From an uncultured Clostridia bacterium (GTDB lineage Bacteria > Bacillota > Clostridia > Oscillospirales > Acutalibacteraceae): a stretch of 45,761 nucleotides of DNA. Positions 42,566-45,761 of this stretch are shown piece by piece. Below the pieces are notes generated by a model, which was not told the DNA's origin, searched no databases, and saw only the letters and a list, made by a program, of their open reading frames with translations. The position numbers were made by a program, and so were the translations under genes. Location: positions 1 through 45,761 of the forward strand of contig CAKZZL010000026.1 of the NCBI GenBank assembly GCA_937884995.1. The letters are read 5' to 3'. How positions within the stretch are numbered: the stretch's first letter is position 1; every line of letters begins with the position of its first letter.

Positions 42566-44536
42566 ATGGATATAGAAAACAAGAATGCTAACGGTCCTGA
42601 AATTGATACAAATGAATACAGAAAAATAAGGATAGAAAAATTAAAGGAACTTCAGGCAAATCAAAATGATCCTTTTGTTATTACCAAATTTGATGTCACA
42701 AATCACAGCATGGATATTAAAGATAATTTTGATGAGTTTGAGGGTAAATCTGTAACCGTTGCAGGAAGAATGATGTCAAAAAGAGTAATGGGTAAAGCAT
42801 CTTTCTGTAATATCCAGGATCTTAAAGGCTCAATTCAATCTTATGTAGCAAGAGACTGCATAGGTGAAGAAGAATATAAAGCATTCAAGAAGATGGATGT
42901 CGGCGATATCATTGGTATAAGCGGAGAAGTTTTCAAGACAAAGACAGGCGAGATATCAATTCATGCATCTTCAGTGACTCTTTTGGCAAAAAGTTTGCAG
43001 GTACTTCCTGAAAAGTTTCATGGACTTACAAATACTGATACAAGATACAGACAAAGATATCTTGACATTATAATGAATCAGGATGTTAAGGATACATTTA
43101 TCAAAAGATCTCAGATTATATCCGCAATACGTCATTATCTGGACGACCAGGGTTTTATGGAAGTTGAAACACCAATGCTTGTATCAAATGCAGGCGGTGC
43201 GGCTGCCCGTCCTTTTGAGACACATCATAATGCACTTGATGAGGATTTCAAACTCAGAATATCTCTCGAACTTTACTTAAAGCGCTTAATCGTCAGCGGT
43301 ATGGAAAGAGTATATGAGATAGGAAGAGTTTTCCGCAATGAAGGACTTGACACACGTCATAATCCGGAATTCACTCTTATGGAACTTTATCAGGCATATA
43401 CCGATTATCACGGAATGATGGATTTAACCGAGAATTTATACAGAAATGTAGCTCAAACTGTTCTTGGCACAACCAAAATTGTATATAACGGAATTGAAAT
43501 GGATCTCAGCAAGCCGTTTGAAAAAATTACCATGATTGATGCAGTCAAAAAATATTCCGGAGTTGACTTTAACGAAGTTAAGACAACAGAGGAAGCAAAG
43601 ATACTTGCTAAGGAGCACAATATAGACTTTGAGGACAGACACGAAAAGGGAGATATATTAAATCTCTTCTTCGAGACATATGCTGAGGAACATCTTATCC
43701 AGCCTACCTTTGTAATTGACCATCCGATAGAGATTTCTCCTCTTACAAAGAAAAAGCCGGAAGACGGCAATTATGTTGAAAGATTTGAGTTCTTTATGAA
43801 TGGTTGGGAAATGGCAAATGCCTATTCAGAGCTTAATGATCCTCTTGATCAAAGAGAAAGATTCAAGGCTCAGGAACAACTCCTTGCTCAAGGTGATGAG
43901 GAAGCTAATAAGACAGATGAAGATTTCCTTTATGCGCTTGAACTTGGTATGCCACCGACAGGCGGTATAGGATTTGGAATAGACAGAATGGTAATGCTTT
44001 TAACAGATTCCCCGGCAATCAGAGATGTGTTGCTTTTCCCCACTATGAAGTCCGTCAAGACCGGATCGGAGGAAAAAGAGGGACAATCCGAGACATCTGA
44101 AAAGCCGGCCGAAGCGGCTCCCGTAATTGAAGGCGCGCCGATCATTTCAGCGGAAAAACCCGACTTCTCCAACGTGCAGATCGAGCCGCTTTTTGCAGAT
44201 TTCGTTGACTTTGAGACCTTCTCAAAGTCCGATTTCAGAGCCGTAAAGGTGCTTGAATGTGAAGCAGTTCCGAAATCCAAGAAGCTCCTGAAGTTCACTC
44301 TCGACGACGGAACAGGCACGAATCGCACTATTTTAAGCGGTATTCACGCTTTCTACGAACCTGAACAGCTTATCGGCAAGACTCTTATTGCAATAACAAA
44401 TCTCCAACCGAGAGCTATGATGGGTATCGAAAGTTGTGGTATGCTTCTCTCCGCCGTTCATCACGTCGGAGAAGAAGAAAAACTTACACTTTTGCAGGTT
44501 GATCCCCATATTCCGGCAGGCGCAAAACTGTATTAA
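42566..44536 (+). CDS. lysS: Lysyl-tRNA synthetase fused to a C-terminal tRNA-binding (Trbp111/EMAP-type) domain
   Basis: The class II core (1 to about 495) charges tRNA-Lys. It has an N-terminal anticodon-binding OB fold, motif 2 GRVFRNEGLDTRHNPEFT and motif 3 GIGFGIDRMVMLL, ending RDVLLFPTMK. A Glu/Pro/Ala-rich linker (about 496-545) leads to a second OB fold (FSKSDFRAVKV, KSKKLLKFTLD, ILSGIHAFY, PRAMMGIESCGMLL), the tRNA-binding module normally found at the end of MetRS. The extension is 45-58% G+C in most blocks against 28-38% in sampled core blocks. The combined length is 656 residues versus about 490-500 for typical LysRS. Confidence 0.93.
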   Translation: MDIENKNANGPEIDTNEYRKIRIEKLKELQANQNDPFVITKFDVTNHSMDIKDNFDEFEGKSVTVAGRMMSKRVMGKASFCNIQDLKGSIQSYVARDCIGEEEYKAFKKMDVGDIIGISGEVFKTKTGEISIHASSVTLLAKSLQVLPEKFHGLTNTDTRYRQRYLDIIMNQDVKDTFIKRSQIISAIRHYLDDQGFMEVETPMLVSNAGGAAARPFETHHNALDEDFKLRISLELYLKRLIVSGMERVYEIGRVFRNEGLDTRHNPEFTLMELYQAYTDYHGMMDLTENLYRNVAQTVLGTTKIVYNGIEMDLSKPFEKITMIDAVKKYSGVDFNEVKTTEEAKILAKEHNIDFEDRHEKGDILNLFFETYAEEHLIQPTFVIDHPIEISPLTKKKPEDGNYVERFEFFMNGWEMANAYSELNDPLDQRERFKAQEQLLAQGDEEANKTDEDFLYALELGMPPTGGIGFGIDRMVMLLTDSPAIRDVLLFPTMKSVKTGSEEKEGQSETSEKPAEAAPVIEGAPIISAEKPDFSNVQIEPLFADFVDFETFSKSDFRAVKVLECEAVPKSKKLLKFTLDDGTGTNRTILSGIHAFYEPEQLIGKTLIAITNLQPRAMMGIESCGMLLSAVHHVGEEEKLTLLQVDPHIPAGAKLY

Positions 44537-44591
44537 AACACCGAAATTGTTGTATGGATGTCCTTCATAGTTTTTGGAGCCAAAATCGGCA

Positions 44592-44624
44592 ACTTACAAC
44601 AAACTTACAACAATCGTACAACAA
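44592..44624 (+). repeat. Three tandem 11-base repeats after lysS
   Basis: ACTTACAACAA occurs twice in direct succession (44592-44602, 44603-44613), followed by TCGTACAACAA (44614-44624). The period is close to one helical turn. No function is recognised. Confidence 0.7.
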
Positions 44625-44673
44625 TCGATGTAACAGATTGTGCAGCCCCTGAAAATCGCATATTTTTGTAACA

Positions 44674-44714
44674 AAGACCTTGAGAACATAAGAATTCTCA
44701 GGGTCTTTTTTATT
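44674..44714 (+). terminator. Terminator downstream of lysS
   Basis: AAGACCTTGAGAA (44674-44686) pairs with TTCTCAGGGTCTT (44695-44707, one G-U) around an eight-base loop and is followed by a T-run. Confidence 0.88.
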
Positions 44715-44800
44715 TTCAGTAATCCCTTACAAATCGCATACTACCGCTTTTGTATCAAACTCAATATAATTGGTTTGAAATCGGAAAGGCGGAACGGGAT

Positions 44801-44999
44801 ATGGATAACAGCTTTGCATCGGTACATCCTGAATTGGTTTACGAGTGGTCGGATAAAAACGCGCCTCTTACACCTACTCAAATAACTTACGGTTCAAAAA
44901 AACTGTATTGGTGGAAAGGACCCTGCGGACACGAGTGGAAAGCCAGTGCAAAAAGCAGATCTTCAGGAGAAAAGTGTCCTTACTGTGTGAATATTATCA
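44801..44999 (+). pseudogene. Treble-clef zinc-ribbon (DUF4379-like) protein gene interrupted by an IS21 element
   Basis: From an ATG at 44801, preceded by a GGAAAGG site, the frame encodes HPELVYEW and then a zinc-ribbon unit with YWWKGPCGHEWKA and KCPYC, the pattern of repeated treble-clef zinc-finger proteins of unknown function in Clostridia. Such proteins normally go on with several more units. Here homology stops right after CPYCVN, where the terminal repeats of an insertion sequence begin, and translation ends nine codons into the element (stop at 45026-45028). The rest of the gene, if present, lies beyond the right edge. Confidence 0.7.
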
Positions 45000-45000
45000 T

Positions 45001-45070
45001 GCTTGGGAGCACCCCTTCTCACGCTTGAGAGCACCCTGAAATTATGACGGATTCTCTTGCTTGGGAGCAC
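45001..45070 (+). repeat. Subterminal repeats of the IS21 element
   Basis: GCTTGGGAGCAC at 45001-45012 and 45059-45070, and GCTTGAGAGCAC at 45023-45034, form three direct repeats, the multiple transposase-binding repeats expected at an IS21-family end. A palindrome TAGATATAGTATCTA follows at 45071-45085. Confidence 0.75.
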
Positions 45071-45083
45071 TAGATATAGTATC

Positions 45084-45124
45084 TATAAAAAGGACAGTTT
45101 TGATGAATGATCATCATAACTGCC
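45084..45124 (-). terminator. Terminator of istB
   Basis: On the minus strand GGCAGTTATGATGA and TCATCAAAACTGTCC form an imperfect long stem followed by a TTTTTATAG run, eight bases after the istB stop. Confidence 0.7.
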
Positions 45125-45132
45125 CTCTATTG

Positions 45133-45761
45133 TTACTTCTGTATCTGGCTTATCACAGCTTTAGCCTTCTCAGAATCGTATATTTTTCTCAGATTCTTAT
45201 CTGTCGTTGGAATCGTATATGAATTATGTATTATCCTATCCATAATGGAATCGGCCTGAGTTCCACCGCCAAGCCTTTCATGCCAGTCTGCTACTTCGTA
45301 CTGTCCGACAAAGACTGTCGGATTATTCCCACATCTCTGTTCGATGAGCTCATAGATAAACTTTGACTCTCTCTCATTTACTTTATAATTCAACCATTCA
45401 TCTATTATAAGTACTTTATAATTACCAAGCCTCTTTCTGTATCTGATCTGCTCACGTAGGTTGTCCTTATGATTTTGGAAGTGTGCCAACATATCAGGCA
45501 TTCTTATGTAATACGTTCTAAGTGTGTGTTTACATGCCTCAACTCCAATCACGCAGGACAGATATGTCTTTCCTGCTCCGGTTGCTCCTGTAATAATAAG
45601 ATTTGTAGCAGCTCCCACAAACCCCATAGAACATATATTTATTATTGTCTCCTTGCTTATTCCACGCGCCTCATAATTAAGCATATCTATACTGGCGTTT
45701 GGGTATTTGAGTTCAGCATTTTTCGTAAGTCTTGCGATAAGTCTGTTCTGCCTTTCTGTTA
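45133..45761 (-). CDS. istB: IS21-family ATPase IstB (5' end outside the window)
   Basis: IstB is the AAA+ helper that binds target DNA and activates the IstA transposase. The visible 209 codons include the N-terminal-side KNAELKYPNASI, Walker A ITGATGAGKTYLS, Walker B VLIIDEWLN, the sensor-like VFVGQYEVADWHERLGGG and ADSIMDRIIHNS. An ATG at 45684 is internal: homology continues upstream of it to the window edge, so the true start lies outside. The family is about 240-260 residues, so little is missing. Confidence 0.92.
   Translation of the reverse strand, partial: TERQNRLIARLTKNAELKYPNASIDMLNYEARGISKETIINICSMGFVGAATNLIITGATGAGKTYLSCVIGVEACKHTLRTYYIRMPDMLAHFQNHKDNLREQIRYRKRLGNYKVLIIDEWLNYKVNERESKFIYELIEQRCGNNPTVFVGQYEVADWHERLGGGTQADSIMDRIIHNSYTIPTTDKNLRKIYDSEKAKAVISQIQK

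Larger units (their letters stand above)
45000..45761 (-). mobile_element. IS21-family insertion sequence, one end (runs off the window)
   Basis: The element is recognised from its istB gene on the minus strand and from end-proximal repeats. The outer boundary is probably TGCTTGGGAG at 45000, since IS21-family ends begin with TG, and host coding sequence stops there. The transposase gene istA and the other end are outside the window, so the target duplication cannot be checked. Confidence 0.75.

Noticed and set aside
44640..44885. An 81-codon frame over the lysS terminator
   Set aside because: It crosses a strong terminator and is out of frame with the recognisable zinc-ribbon protein.

Overview
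The window reads as an AT-rich (about 38% G+C) Firmicutes chromosome segment, most likely an uncultured or gut Clostridia of the Oscillospirales/Ruminococcaceae type. The grounds are Firmicutes gene order (mraZ-rsmH-ftsL-pbp...; phoH-ybeY-dgkA-era-recO-mutS2; ylxM-ffh-rpsP-khpA-rimM-trmD; greA-lysS), strong Shine-Dalgarno sites with many GTG/TTG starts, sigma-A promoters often carrying an extended -10 TRTG motif, and the N-terminus of FtsZ. The species cannot be fixed from sequence alone.

Left end (1-4345): a high-G+C fragment (about 57-63%) holds partial dprA and an rRNA/tRNA 2'-O-methyltransferase gene. It stops abruptly near base 1189, where it meets a 5'-truncated AbiEi antitoxin, an intact AbiEii toxin, a DUF2442 gene and an ATPase with a C-terminal nuclease-like domain. 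The butt joint is either a recombination scar or an assembly chimera. A hairpin-rich gap and two tRNA genes (Thr, Tyr) follow.

Core (5059-42501): pncB-ppa (NAD salvage coupled to pyrophosphate removal). Then a division/wall cluster, mraZ-rsmH-ftsL-PBP(PASTA)-murF-mraY-ftsW-murG-divIB-ftsZ, which lacks murE, murD, murC and ftsA. Next come phoH-ybeY-dgkA-era-recO-mutS2; ylxM-ffh; rpsP-khpA-rimM-trmD followed by a polysaccharide deacetylase instead of rplS; HPr; uvrC and a HAD phosphatase; rsmD-coaD-coiled-coil protein; an RsuA-type pseudouridine synthase; a PucR/CdaR-type regulator; ftsE-ftsX with a coiled-coil LytM protein and an S41 PDZ protease homologue; and greA.

The most interesting block is 37481-41897. 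FtsE has an 85-residue acidic tail. The LytM-domain protein has Asn where the first zinc-binding His should be. The S41 protein has lost both catalytic residues (Ser to Gly, Lys to Asn) at exactly the spacing of the family's catalytic dyad. Together they look like an FtsEX complex working through two adjacent non-catalytic or altered enzyme homologues.

Right end (42566-45761): lysS is fused to a C-terminal MetRS/Trbp111-type tRNA-binding domain whose base composition differs from the LysRS core. It is followed by a terminator, then a zinc-ribbon gene interrupted by an IS21-family element (istB, terminal repeats) that runs off the window.
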